22,627 nt of DNA from Cruorifilaria tuberocauda (GCA_013365365.1 JABVXU010000747.1:1-22627), one strand, 5' to 3'. Counted from the first letter of the stretch, positions 9,155 to 17,838 are shown. The notes: generated by a model not told the origin, from the letters alone. Made by a program: numbers and translations.

Positions 9155-9216
9155 GCTTATGCTTATGCTTATGCTTATGCTTAAGCTTATGCTTATTCTT
9201 ATGCTTATGCTTAAGC
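9155..9216. repeat. GCTTAT hexanucleotide array, ten units
   Basis: In phase from 9155 the units read GCTTAT x4, GCTTAA, GCTTAT x2, TCTTAT, GCTTAT, GCTTAA, then GC. Rotated, the units are TTATGC and TTAAGC. Both differ from the nematode telomeric hexamer TTAGGC only at the fourth base. No true TTAGGC unit is present, so a telomeric origin is only a possibility. Confidence 0.92.
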
Positions 9217-9370
9217 ATTTGTCAGCTAACATTTGTTACTATCATTAATATTTTAAAGATAAGATAAGAAAACGATGTGGAGAGGCTACTATGCTACTTT
9301 TCTCGAAAGAAAAAAAAATTTAGAAAAAGCTAAAATATGAATTTTTATTTTTTTCCATATTTAAATTTCA

Positions 9371-9735
9371 TTTTATTAATTCTTTTTTCAGATCTGAAAT
9401 TATATTTGTATTAGCAAAATAAACTTGAGCTTAGTCTAAATTCAGTAATAATACTGAGTAAGCTGAGTACTTATGATAATAAGTAAGTTGACTACTCCTA
9501 ATATTTAATTCTTTTTTCATATTTGAAATTATATTTGTATTAGCAAAAGAACTTGAGCTTATTCTAAATTAAAAGTAATAATACTAAGTAAGCTGAGTAA
9601 TCTTAATACTAAGTAAGCTGAGTAATCTTAATACTAAGTAAGCTGAGTACTCATCATGCTAAGTAAGTTAACTACTCCTAATATTTAATTCTTTTTTTAT
9701 ATTTGAAATTATATTTATATTACCAAAATGAACCA
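9371..9735. repeat. Nested tandem array: 130/180-bp units with 25-bp subrepeats
   Basis: Unit 1 spans about 9371-9500, unit 2 9501-9680, and a truncated unit 3 starts at 9681. Each opens with TTAATTCTTTTTT, GAAATTATATTT and ATTAGCAAAA, and the first two then contain 25-bp subrepeats of the form ATACTAAGTAAGCTGAGTA. Unit 1 carries two subrepeats (9451, 9476), unit 2 carries four (9581, 9606, 9631, 9656). The unit length difference of 50 bp equals exactly two subrepeats. The last subrepeat of each unit is the variant ending AAGTTGACTACTCC or AAGTTAACTACTCC. Confidence 0.95.
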
Positions 9736-10317
9736 ATGAAAAATATTTAAATATAATTTTTATTTATTTTCTGATATAAAAAGGGGAAGGAATTTAAAAG
9801 GAAAAGCAAATTTCTTAAAATTTTTTAGTAAAAAAACGAAAAAAAAATGAAATTATACTAGAATATATTGGAATATATCGGAATTAAATATTAAAAAACT
9901 TAATCATTAACGAAATAATCTTAAAAAAAGAAATGAATTCCATTTCTGATTTTAAATAAAAAAGAAGAAACGAACTTTTTTCTTTTTGAAAAATTTGTTA
10001 AAAAAAGGAGAATTAGAAAATGATAACAGTTAACTTACTTCAAATCTAATTTTTTAATTTGAATTTGAATTCCAATTTGAAATTAAAAACTTAACTTACC
10101 TCAATTTCAATTTTTCAACTTGAATTAAATTTGAAATTTTTACGAAAACTTGATAAATTTAATATTTATTTTCGTTTGCAATAAAATGAAATGCTTTCTA
10201 GTTGAGCAGGTGATATCCGTAACTTGTAGCAGTTAATCAGTAATGCCTAATTAGTTAAGGTAGTACTAAGACAGCTGTTTAGTTGGATAACTTAAAATAT
10301 TTATTGAACAGTCTTTG
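9736..10317. other. AT-rich sequence with weak A-rich repetition
   Basis: No gene is supported. Two AACTTACCTCAA/AACTTACTTCAA blocks (near 10032 and 10092), each followed by a TTTGAA-rich segment, suggest an old ~60-bp duplication. The part at 10195-10300 is more complex but shows no recognised element. Confidence 0.5.
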
Positions 10318-10372
10318 CTTATTTGTCGTGTACTTTGATTTATTGTCCTAATAAAGGTAATAGATCTTATCT
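10318..10372. repeat. Spaced direct repeat copy 1
   Basis: The words TTGT, CGTGTACTTT, GATTTATTGT, CTAATAAAGGTAATAGATCTT recur with few changes at 10673-10726, about 353 bp downstream. The 38-bp array at 10475 lies between the two copies. Confidence 0.85.
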
Positions 10373-10474
10373 GCTAATCATTTTATTAATCTTTTTTCCT
10401 CTCTCATTCTTTCTCTGTAGTATTCGATGATAAATTGTAAAACAATTAATAATTTACTTTTGTATTTTATGTAC

Positions 10475-10590
10475 AGTTACTTTATCTAAGGTTTACTTGT
10501 CAGAGTAATCGTGAGTTACTTATCTAAAGTTTATTTGGCAGAGTAATCGTAAGTTACTTATCTAAAGTTTACTTGGCAGAGTAATTGTTC
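10475..10590. repeat. 38-bp tandem array, three copies
   Basis: AGTTACTTATCTAA (first copy AGTTACTTTATCTAA, one extra T) starts at 10475, 10514 and 10552. Each is followed by GGTTTACTT or AGTTTACTT/AGTTTATTT and GCAGAGTAAT or TCAGAGTAAT. Periods are 39 and 38. The third copy ends in TTGTTCACTTAA. Confidence 0.93.
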
Positions 10591-10672
10591 ACTTAATAAT
10601 TTATATATTAGGTTGTATAATAAATTGTAGTTTAATTATTTAACTTTTTTTCTCTCATTTCACTTTTCTTTT

Positions 10673-10726
10673 TTGTTTGTTGCGTACTTTAATTTATTGT
10701 TTTAATAAAAGTAATAGATCTTGAAT
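10673..10726. repeat. Spaced direct repeat copy 2
   Basis: Second copy of the 10318-10372 unit: GTTTGTTGCGTACTTTAATT, then TATTGT and TTTAATAAAAGTAATAGATCTT. It runs directly into the 119-bp repeats that follow. Confidence 0.85.
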
Positions 10727-11058
10727 ACGCCATATAAACGTAAATGCATATATCAATTAAGTATTGATCCTTTTTACGAGTAATAACCTTTCATTCGCTA
10801 AATGCTATAGAGAAGTAATCAAGGTAAGAAAGAAACTTGAGTATACGCCCAGGGAAGTATATATACGTGAACTACGTCATATAAGCATGTATTCATACAT
10901 CAATTGAACATTTTTTGAAGTGATCAAAAATTGATAATTAAAATTTGGCATCATGGCTATATACGTTTAGGGGAAGAGCATATACGTGAAGTACGCCATA
11001 TAACCATATATGCATACGTCAATTAAACTTTTTTTTGAAGTAATCAAAAATTGACGTC
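10724..11058. repeat. ~119-bp repeat, two full copies plus one partial
   Basis: Full copies span about 10839-10939 and 10958-11058. ATATACGTGAA starts at 10861 and 10980, then comes TACGTCATATAA or TACGCCATATAA, a CATACATCAATT-like block, TTTTTTGAAGT and ATCAAAAATTGA. A partial, more diverged copy begins near 10724 with GAATACGCCATATAA and a CAATTAAGTATTGAT-like end. TACG words are unusually frequent for this AT-rich window. Confidence 0.88.
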
Positions 11059-11240
11059 ATTCTGAAATATAAAGTATTTCATTAATATATGCAAAAGCGT
11101 TGATTGAAACGAAAGGAGGCGAAAAAAGAAATGAATTTGTAACTTTTAATTTTATCTTTACTTTTATTGTAAGCGGTTTCATTGATTGTTTTAGAAAAGA
11201 TCCTCATTCATCTGAAAGTTAGTTAAAAAACTTATTTGAT
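11059..11240. other. Unique AT-rich sequence
   Basis: No repeat or frame that can be supported. GAAAGGAGGCGAAAAAAG at about 11110 is a short purine-rich patch. Confidence 0.5.
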
Positions 11241-11440
11241 AGTGAAGAAACCATTTGAACCGTTCTTACTTACTTTTGGAAACTTACTTAATAACAAAGA
11301 AACCATTCTTATTTTCTTTCTGAAACTTGTTTAATAGCAAAGAAACCATTCTTACTTTCTTTCTGAAACTTGTTTGGTAGCAAAGAAACCGTTTGATCCG
11401 TTGTTACTTACTTACTATTCTAAAATTCATTTACTTAATG
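11241..11440. repeat. 43-52-bp tandem array, four copies
   Basis: GAAACC begins at 11247, 11299, 11342 and 11385 (periods 52, 43, 43). Copies share GAAACCATT or GAAACCGTTTGA, TTCTTACTT or TTATTTTC, and GAAACTTGTTTAATAGCAAA or a near match. The first and last copies keep a longer form with TTTGAACCGTTCTTACTTAC or its variant; the two middle ones have lost about 9 bp of it. Confidence 0.92.
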
Positions 11441-11737
11441 ACATTATTATAAATAATTATTGGGGTCATTATCTTCTGCAACTTCATTGATTTTCATAAC
11501 CTTAATACTTCATTAACTAAATGATATGCATCGGAATCTTTTCTGAGAGGTGCAACGACTAATTAACTTTCCTCTCTAATTAGCTTACCTGGACAGTATC
11601 AAGCAGATCGTTCGTTCATCACACGTGTCATCGAGGAATTGAAAAACAAAGAAATCCATTAGCACTCGTTTTTCTTTGTTACTAATCTTACCGCTCTTTG
11701 ATCTTTACCGATAATTATCATTTGTAAAACGGTTCAA
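11441..11737. other. Unique sequence, slightly higher complexity
   Basis: This is one of the least repetitive parts of the window. It includes ATCACACGTGTCATCG near 11618 with a perfect ACACGTGT palindrome (an E-box-like CACGTG). No frame, splice pattern or RNA could be supported. It is a fair place to look for conserved non-coding sequence. Confidence 0.45.
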
Positions 11738-12475
11738 TTAAATGGTTTCAAATGGTTAAAACGGTTTAGATCGTGAAACTATTCATTTTCAACATGATCG
11801 GGTATTTATTTCAATGTCTCTTCTAATAGCTAACTTCCATTCATATTACTTCTGTCTTCCGGATTTCCTTTATCAATTTCAGGTTATTCGTTTCAGTTTG
11901 GTTTTCCTGATACTCAGTTTTACTGATCGTATCATTTTTAAAATTAATTTTCAAAGGAATATTATTATATCTTCAAGTAACAGAATCGATTTTTGCGTAT
12001 TTCATCATTTCCATGTTGAAAGAGTTTATAAAATGATTCGAATTTTCCATTCATATCATTTCTGGATTTCCCTATTCCGGATTTCCTTCATCAATTTTAG
12101 GTTAGCAATTTCAATTCAATTTTCATTAAATGGTTTTGAATGAGTAAAACGGGTTTTCTGATAACAAAATCTCATATCATATCAATTTGAAAAATAATTT
12201 TGATAGGAATATTATTAAATCTTCAAGTAGCAGAATCAATCTTTACATATTTCAAAATTTAGAAAATGATTCGAATTTTCTATTCATATCATTTCTGCAT
12301 TACGGATTTTCTTCATCATCAATTTCAGGTTATTCGTTTCAGTTTGGTTTTCCTGTTACTCAGTTTTACTGATCGTATCATTTTTAAAATTAATTTTCAA
12401 ATGAATATTATTATATCTTCAAGTAACAGAATCGCATATTAACAGAGTTTATAAAATGATCCGTTTAGAATTTAT
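11738..12475. repeat. ~210-233-bp tandem array with apparent A/B alternation
   Basis: Units start with TTCCATTCATAT or TTCTATTCATAT at 11835, 12045 and 12278. The first and third units match at about 113 of 115 positions over 11874-11988 versus 12320-12434 (446 bp apart). The middle unit is clearly diverged. Sequence before the first full unit (AAATGG, AAAACGG near 11742-11765) resembles an AAATGG/AAAACGG block found in the middle unit (12128-12151), so a truncated middle-type unit probably precedes. Frames at 11814-12143 and 12187-12372 are by-products of the array and not genes. Confidence 0.92.
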
Positions 12476-12765
12476 TCAAAAAATTTGAACGAATATTCAA
12501 TCTTCTATTACTTTTCAATTACTATAATTATGTAACTTAATTAACCATTTCTTTCTCAATCCTAATAAATTCATTAGCAAAACTTCCGAAATAATAGGCT
12601 AGAAAAAAAAAACCGGAAATACGGAAGATATGAATTAGACTCTCATAAAAACCGTAATATCATTGGTAACCGACAGGAAGAAATAATACGAAGTTGAAGT
12701 TAATGAAAGCAATAATGTCGGTAATAGCTTTTGACAATGATACATTAACCGTTTAGATATTACAA
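12476..12765. other. AT-rich sequence, no feature seen
   Basis: No gene or repeat can be supported. A minus-strand frame here (12635-12847) depends on the CT tract, read as an ER repeat. Confidence 0.5.
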
Positions 12766-12778
12766 TTCTCTCCCTCTC

Positions 12779-12818
<40 letters not shown>
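12766..12818. repeat. (CT)n microsatellite
   Basis: Long pyrimidine tract with CCTCC interruptions at the left end and about 18 CT dinucleotides. It ends at CGTAC. Confidence 0.95.
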
Positions 12819-12822
<4 letters not shown>

Positions 12823-12920
12823 TTTCGTAAAATAATAAATACTTCAAACATCTGTTTTATGTTTGTTTACTTACGGAAAAGTTATGAATCTAAAAAGGAT
12901 GTGTATACGGTATGAATTAC

Positions 12921-12957
12921 GATCGGATCGGATCGGATCGGATCGGATGGGATGGGA
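12921..12957. repeat. (GATCG)n pentanucleotide microsatellite
   Basis: GATCG repeats five times, then GATGG GATGG GATAC. The right units are one-base variants of the left. Each left unit carries GATC. Confidence 0.95.
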
Positions 12958-13978
12958 TACCTTTTATATTACCATATGGTTAAAATTTTTTTTTATATTC
13001 TTTTGATGGAATTTTAAATCTTTTCAAAAAAAAAAAAAAAAACGAAAAAATTATTTGATAATAATTTTATATCAATAATTTTAATTGGAATATAAGAAAT
13101 CTTTATTAAATTACAATCAATATTTCTAATATGAAATTTATCAATATATTAATCCAAATATTTATTTCCGATATTTATTTCTAATATTTATTTCTAATAT
13201 TTAATAATTTTAATATTAAATTTCTAAAATTATGCTAATATTTCGTTCATTTTTTTTTCGTTTTTTTTTGAGTTGCTTATTAATGCTTTTTTTTCTATCA
13301 ATTAATTTAACGATAAATTTTCAAATTGAAACAATCTTATCTTAAAACTTCTATTAACTCATTTTACTTTAATTCAAATCAATTAATTTACCTTTTTACA
13401 AAATAATACTGAAATTAGAAAGGGAAACAATTGTGCTATTCAGCAAAAAATTTACTCCAAAAAGTACATTTTAATTGATTTTAAAAAGTGCATTTAATTA
13501 ATTTTAATTTAAATTTCAAAAAGTAAATTATACGTGAAAATTTAATAAAAAAAAATCGATCTGTTTTTCTCGAACTATTTTGTGATTGTTCGCTTTTTTG
13601 TCTTGATTTGAAAATTAGCATTTTTTGATACGGGTAGAAAAAAATTCTTTTTTTTCTTATGAAAAAGACTTGCTTTGAAAAAATTTTCCGGAACTATCTG
13701 AAACCGCTTTCCAGTCCGGTTAACCGTTTTCAATATCTTCTTGGAAGAAATAATTTTTCTTCCATTCATTTAATTTGACCTCTTCTTATCTCTTTTTTTT
13801 TTTTACTTCTTATCACTTACCTCTTCTTATCATACAATATTTTTGTATGTTGAAAACAAATGAACAAATCAAAAATTCAAAAGCAAAGGTCAAAAAAACT
13901 GTATGAATTGATAAATGAGAAAAAAAATGCATGGAAATGAAAAAAGTCAAAGAATGATTTTTGTTTACATAAATATCT
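12958..13978. other. AT-rich region with poly-A/T and a 13-bp repeat
   Basis: Contains an A-run of about 18 (13027-13042) and, at 13158-13205, ATATTTATTTCCG then ATATTTATTTCTA twice and a partial copy (13-bp period). A minus-strand frame at 13575-13769 gives only a K/F/N-rich translation. TTACTTCTTATCACTTACC-type words repeat twice near 13770-13830. No gene is supported. Confidence 0.6.
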
Positions 13979-14160
13979 TTACGGCAAGTTTAAACAGACA
14001 AATTTGCAGACAAACGTAACACATACATACGTACGTGTGCTACATTTTTCCGTATATTTATCTGTTAAATGTAGGACGTGTAGATATGTGAATTGTCCTA
14101 AAATACTTCGGAAAGTTTTAAAGTATAAAGGTAAAGTGTTGCTTTTTGATGCTCCATTAC
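13979..14160. other. Mixed-complexity left flank of the ACGT-rich arrays
   Basis: Two short frames overlap on opposite strands (13979-14209 minus, 14004-14222 plus). Neither has a recognised domain or codon pattern to favour it. CATACGTACGTGTG near 14026 includes the palindrome ACGTACGT. Confidence 0.45.
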
Positions 14161-14460
14161 AACGTTGTAGATGCGTGTGCGTATACATAGCTCTATTTAC
14201 GTATTGCAATTCACGTGGGTAACCATCTGTGCATATATTAACATATCTACATAATAGTGTTGTATATGGATATGTTTACGTAGCTGCGTATTGACGTATT
14301 GCGTATTCACGTGTATCACAGGTATATGTGTATGCATATATATTAATACGTCTACATAACTGCTGAATATGGATGTATTTACGTAACTGGCAATGACTTA
14401 TTGCGTATTCACGTGTAGATATGTGTGCATACGTGTAATATGTCTGTGGATGTTGACGTG
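14161..14460. repeat. ACGT-rich tandem array, ~80-105-bp period, three copies
   Basis: TTTACGTA occurs at 14196, 14275 and 14378. After it come a TTGCAATTCACGTG or TTGCGTATTCACGTG block, GTGCATATATTAA or GTATGCATATATATTAA, TCTACATAA and a TATGGATATG/TATGGATGTA block. The second and third copies carry an extra TTGACGTA/AATGACTTA segment, which explains the longer period. CpG-containing words are frequent compared with the flanks. Confidence 0.85.
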
Positions 14461-14526
14461 TGTGGACATATATGCATTTATGTGTACGTATGCGTACAAG
14501 CGTAGACGCTACGTGTATGCGCACGT

Positions 14527-14870
14527 GTATGTGTATATGCATGAGTAATGTATATATGTTGTATATGTATGTGTATGTCCTTGTATCAGATAACTAGAAT
14601 GTTACGCGTATGTGTGCATACGTGTGTGTATACGTGTAAACATGATGTGTATGCGTACGTATATGTGTATATGCATGAGTAATGTATACGTGTTGTATAT
14701 GCATGCGTACGTCCTTGTATCAGAACTAAAATGTTACGCGTATGTGTGCATACGTGTGTGTATACGTGTAAACATGATGTGTATGCGTACGTGTATTCTG
14801 TCTTTCGGTTTTCCTGTACATGCATGAGTTATATGTGTGTACATATCCATATGTATCAGATAAAAGCTAA
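14527..14870. repeat. ~133-bp tandem duplication plus partial third copy, with alternating purine-pyrimidine tracts
   Basis: GTGTATATGCATGAGTAATG begins at 14531 and 14665, and GTTACGCGTATGTGTGCATA begins at 14601 and 14733. A third partial copy (TACATGCATGAGTTATATG, then TATCAGATAAAAGCTAAAAT) follows from 14817, after a foreign segment, TTCGGTTTTCCTGTA (14802-14816). Identity between the two main copies is high. Within each lies an unbroken 36-bp alternating purine-pyrimidine run (14603-14638, 14735-14770). Overlapping frames on both strands read only YTYAYT/CIRVCIRV-type repeats. Confidence 0.93.
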
Positions 14871-15144
14871 AATGCTTGATTGATAAATTGATAAGGTGTT
14901 TACATAAGTGAAGAGAGCGATTTGATTTCAATTTGTATCATGCACTGATCGGATGGATGGATCGATGGAAATGTTTTCAGATCAAATCTGTATCATGAAT
15001 ATTATTTGTTCAACAACAATTGGTAAAGCTCTGATCGAACGGAACGGAAAATATTACAGGAAGGCTTTTGTAATGCATTCTCATGCCTTTCTTCCACTTT
15101 TTTTTTTGGCAATACAAATTGTTTACCCGCCAGTTGCATAATTT
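14871..15144. other. Unique sequence, no supported gene
   Basis: A 62-codon frame (14953-15141) begins at ATGGATGGATCGATGG. Its translation has no recognised domain and no supporting splice context. I leave it unannotated. Confidence 0.45.
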
Positions 15145-15665
15145 ATTTGTCAGCTTCTTCCTCTTTTTTTCACATTTCCGTATTTGTTTAATTTTATTTT
15201 CTTCTTCTCTTCCGGTTTTCCTGTTTCACGTTTTACTCATTGCTGAAAGATTAGATTCATTTCGGAAAAACTTTTGATAATGATATGATAATAGATGAAG
15301 TATTATTTCATTTATATTATTTTCCAAATAATCGTTAAACTTGTTTTTTTTCCCTGTCTTCCGGTTTTCCTGTTACATTTTACTTTTTACTGAAAGATTA
15401 GATTCATTTTGGAAAAACTTTTGATAATGATATGATAAGAGATGAAGTATTATTTCAATTAAATTATTTTCCTGATAATCTTCAAACTTCCTCCTCTCTT
15501 TTTTTACATTTCTGTATTTGTTTATTTTTGTTTTTTTCCTCTTCTTCCGGTTTTCCTGTTGCATTTTACTTTTCCTGAAAAATTAGATTCATTTCAGAAA
15601 AGCTTTTGATAATGATATGATAAGAAATGAAGTAATTATATTATTTTCTTAACAATCTTCAAAGA
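15145..15665. repeat. 149/186-bp tandem triplicate with TTCCGG and GATA words
   Basis: Three copies are anchored by TTCCGGTTTTCCTGTT at 15210, 15359 and 15545, and by GATAATGATATGATAA at 15276, 15423 and 15608, which is identical in all three. Between them are CATTTTAC or CGTTTTAC and GAAAGATTAGATTCATTT or close variants. After the GATA block come GATGAAGTATTATTTCA and an ATTATTTTC block. The middle copy lacks the CATTTCTGTATTTGTTTA segment found in the first and third. Small frames on both strands here are repeat by-products. Confidence 0.94.
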
Positions 15666-16795
15666 AATAAATGATAACAATGATAAGAATTATCAGCTTG
15701 TTTTTTTTCTCGTCACATGATTATCATTTAGCGTAGATAATATACATTTGCGATGTTTTTACGAAATTCGCAATCACTATAGTTATCAGTATTAATAGAA
15801 CGAATTTATGACAATAAAAAATATTTACGTAGTTGTTGCTACAATTACTTTAGTTGTTACTATAAGAGTAATAATTGTTATTTCTTCAAGTACTAAGTAA
15901 TAATTGTTATTATATTTAAGCAGTCTGTTGTTACAGTAACTGTTAGTGACAGTAATCGTGACAGTATCAATACAATTTGGGTTATTTGAAATGGAAAAAA
16001 AAGAAAGGAAATTAAAATTGACCAAAAATTGATGATGAAAGCTTTATTTGTATAAGTTAAAAAAAAAAGGAAAAGCTTGATTTGTATAAATTAAAAGAGG
16101 GAAAGAAATTTATTAGCCAAGTAAGCAGCTGTTTAATAATTCGTTTTTCCTCTCAAACAGCAAATATATTACGTAAATTTTTAATAATTTTTTTTTCACC
16201 CATTTTAATTTAAATTAATTAACATATAATTGTATGTTCAAGCCTAAAAATTTAGTAGCATTTAAATAACTATTAACGAAAAAATCGATAATAGTGATAA
16301 ATTATAGTGATAACTTTATTCTTAAATCATGAACAAAAAATGTGATCTTTTTATCGTAATTTTATTGTCGCTTAAAGTTCAGTATTGGATAAAATCGTTA
16401 TTAATATCATTATTTAATATCATTAATATCAATTATCATTATAGCATAAAAGTATCATTACTTAAATTTGACATCGTGAATGATATGTGGTGTTGAGTTA
16501 CAGTTATTGGATACGAGGTATTAAATAATTATTACAATTAAAGTGTTAAATAATTACTTTATATAAATAATAATATAAAGTAATTTGAAGCACTGTATAA
16601 AATATCATGAAATTAATTAGTTATAATAAATAATAAATAGTGATGCAAAAATGATAATCTAAATATATAATATTTATTTTTATGAAATCAATCATACTGC
16701 TAATCTTATTCTCTTATTACAATTAATCTTATTACAGTTAGTTAGCATAGGATTTATAAGTATTATTGTAATTAATTAAATCGAATAACTGAAAT
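15666..16795. other. AT-rich region with minor local repeats
   Basis: Small duplications include AGTAATAATTGTTATT (15868 and 15895) and an AAAGCTT...ATTTGTATAA pair near 16038 and 16073. TGATAA and TTATCA words recur, for example near 15670 and 16300. Stretches of AATTAATAT follow up to 16790. No gene, RNA or strong dyad is supported. Confidence 0.55.
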
Positions 16796-16900
16796 CAGTA
16801 AGGTATTACTGTTTAATACATTTCAGTAGGATATTACTGTTTAATAAATTTCAGTAAGATATTACTTTTAATACATCTTTTAACACTTTTTTCAGTAAGA
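16796..16900. repeat. 28-bp tandem array, three copies plus remnant
   Basis: TATTACT begins at 16804, 16832 and 16860 (period 28). Copies share TTTCAGTA, GGTATTACTGTTTAATACAT or variants. CTTTTTTCAGTAAGAAC near 16888 is a remnant. The repeated TTTCAG resembles a nematode-like splice acceptor but no exon follows. Confidence 0.9.
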
Positions 16901-16940
16901 ACACACAATTTATAAATATTATTGCAATTAATTAAAATCA

Positions 16941-17031
16941 TAATCAAATCATAAGTTATTATTGTACGATTTTCTTATCAGTATATAATTAATCAAATCA
17001 TAAGTTATTATTGTACGATTTTCTTATCAGT
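16941..17031. repeat. 42-bp perfect direct repeat, 49-bp period
   Basis: A segment of 42 bp at 16941-16982 recurs without mismatch at 16990-17031. It starts TAATCAAATCATAAG and ends TTTTCTTATCAGT, so each copy carries an ACTGATAA site on the minus strand. Perfect identity points to a recent event compared with the other, diverged arrays. Confidence 0.96.
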
Positions 17032-17369
17032 GTAAAATTCCGCTGTATCCTTTTGTTTTCTCTCTCTCCCACTTTCTTCAATCTTCTCCTTCAGTCAATT
17101 CTTAAAATATTTGTACAGAAAATTTTTATTTTAAATATTTTATTTAAACTGAAAAAGAAAATTTTATTTTACCTTTTCTTACTTTACTTTACTTTACTTT
17201 TACCTTTTTTTTTTCGAAATTGTTTTCAATAAATCTCAAAAGGTAAATGTTTTTTTTTTATGCTTAATAAATAATTTCTTCGTTTTCCATTCGTTTGCAT
17301 AGGAAACAAATAAATTGCAAACATTCGTTTGCATAGAAATACTTTAACATTTCGTTTTTTTTTTTTAAA
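17032..17369. other. T-rich low-complexity sequence
   Basis: Includes a TTTAC repeat (17182-17206) and many poly-T runs. Frames here (17011-17232 and the minus-strand 17226-17633) translate to F/L- or K/E/R-rich low complexity. CATTCGTTTGCATAG/CGTTTGCATAGG occurs twice (17288 and 17323). Confidence 0.6.
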
Positions 17370-17381
17370 TCTCTTTCTTCC

Positions 17382-17418
<37 letters not shown>

Positions 17419-17425
17419 TCTTTCT
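17370..17425. repeat. (CT)n microsatellite
   Basis: Pyrimidine-only tract with about 15 CT dinucleotides in its centre and TTTC/TTCC flanks. Confidence 0.95.
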
Positions 17426-17838
17426 GAATCTTGTTTTCGTTACATCTAAAAAGATAAGCGAAAAAAAAAATGACATTAAAAAAAATTTTTTCAAAAACTT
17501 TTGTGAATATAAAGTTGAGAAAAATTTTTTTTTCCAAAAAGCTTACATTTAGCTTTGCTTTCTTTTTTTCTGTCGGAAATAGCACGAAGGAAATTGTTAA
17601 GCTATTTGAAATATATTTTTTCATTTTTTTCAACTTTTTTCAATTTTTCTTTTTCATTTCAATTCAATTCCAATTTTTCAATTTCATTTCAATTCATTTC
17701 AAATTTTTCAAAATAACGGGAAAAAATTTTAATTTTCGTTTACATTTCGTTTTTTTTATTTCTTTTCTTTTTTTTTTCTTAAAAAATAATTTTTTTTCAG
17801 TAAACAATATGAAATGTCAAATGATTGAATGGAAAAAA
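17426..17838. other. Poly-T/TTTCAATT low-complexity sequence
   Basis: The 17630-17715 part is built from imperfect TTTCAATTT words. A plus-strand frame of 135 codons (17470-17877) and a minus-strand frame of equal length (17226-17633) reflect lack of stops in T-rich/A-rich DNA. Both give F/K-rich translations with no domain. Confidence 0.6.

Noticed and set aside
8916..9267. Overlapping frames giving KHKH, SISI and LCLC runs
   Set aside because: They are translations of the GA microsatellite and the GCTTAT hexamer array.
11814..12372. Frames of 109 and 61 codons with similar translations
   Set aside because: Their similarity comes from the nucleotide repeat units at 11835-12475. The frames are not kept open in all units, and indels break the phase between copies.
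1201..12818. CT tracts at about 1220, 7008 and 12792 are spaced by nearly equal 5.8 kb
   Set aside because: Flanking sequences show no similarity, and the next CT tracts (17.4 kb and 19.6 kb) break the pattern, so it looks like coincidence.
13979..14931. Several frames on both strands with YTYAYT-, HVCTH- and CIRVCIRV-like repeats
   Set aside because: Products of the ACGT/GT-rich tandem arrays. The same DNA is open in several frames at once.
8309..15228. CTGTTTCA, the upstream motif of many Caenorhabditis piRNA loci, at 8309-8316 and 15221-15228
   Set aside because: Two copies in 22.6 kb of AT-rich DNA is near chance, and the 15221 copy is not kept in the sister repeats at 15370 and 15556.
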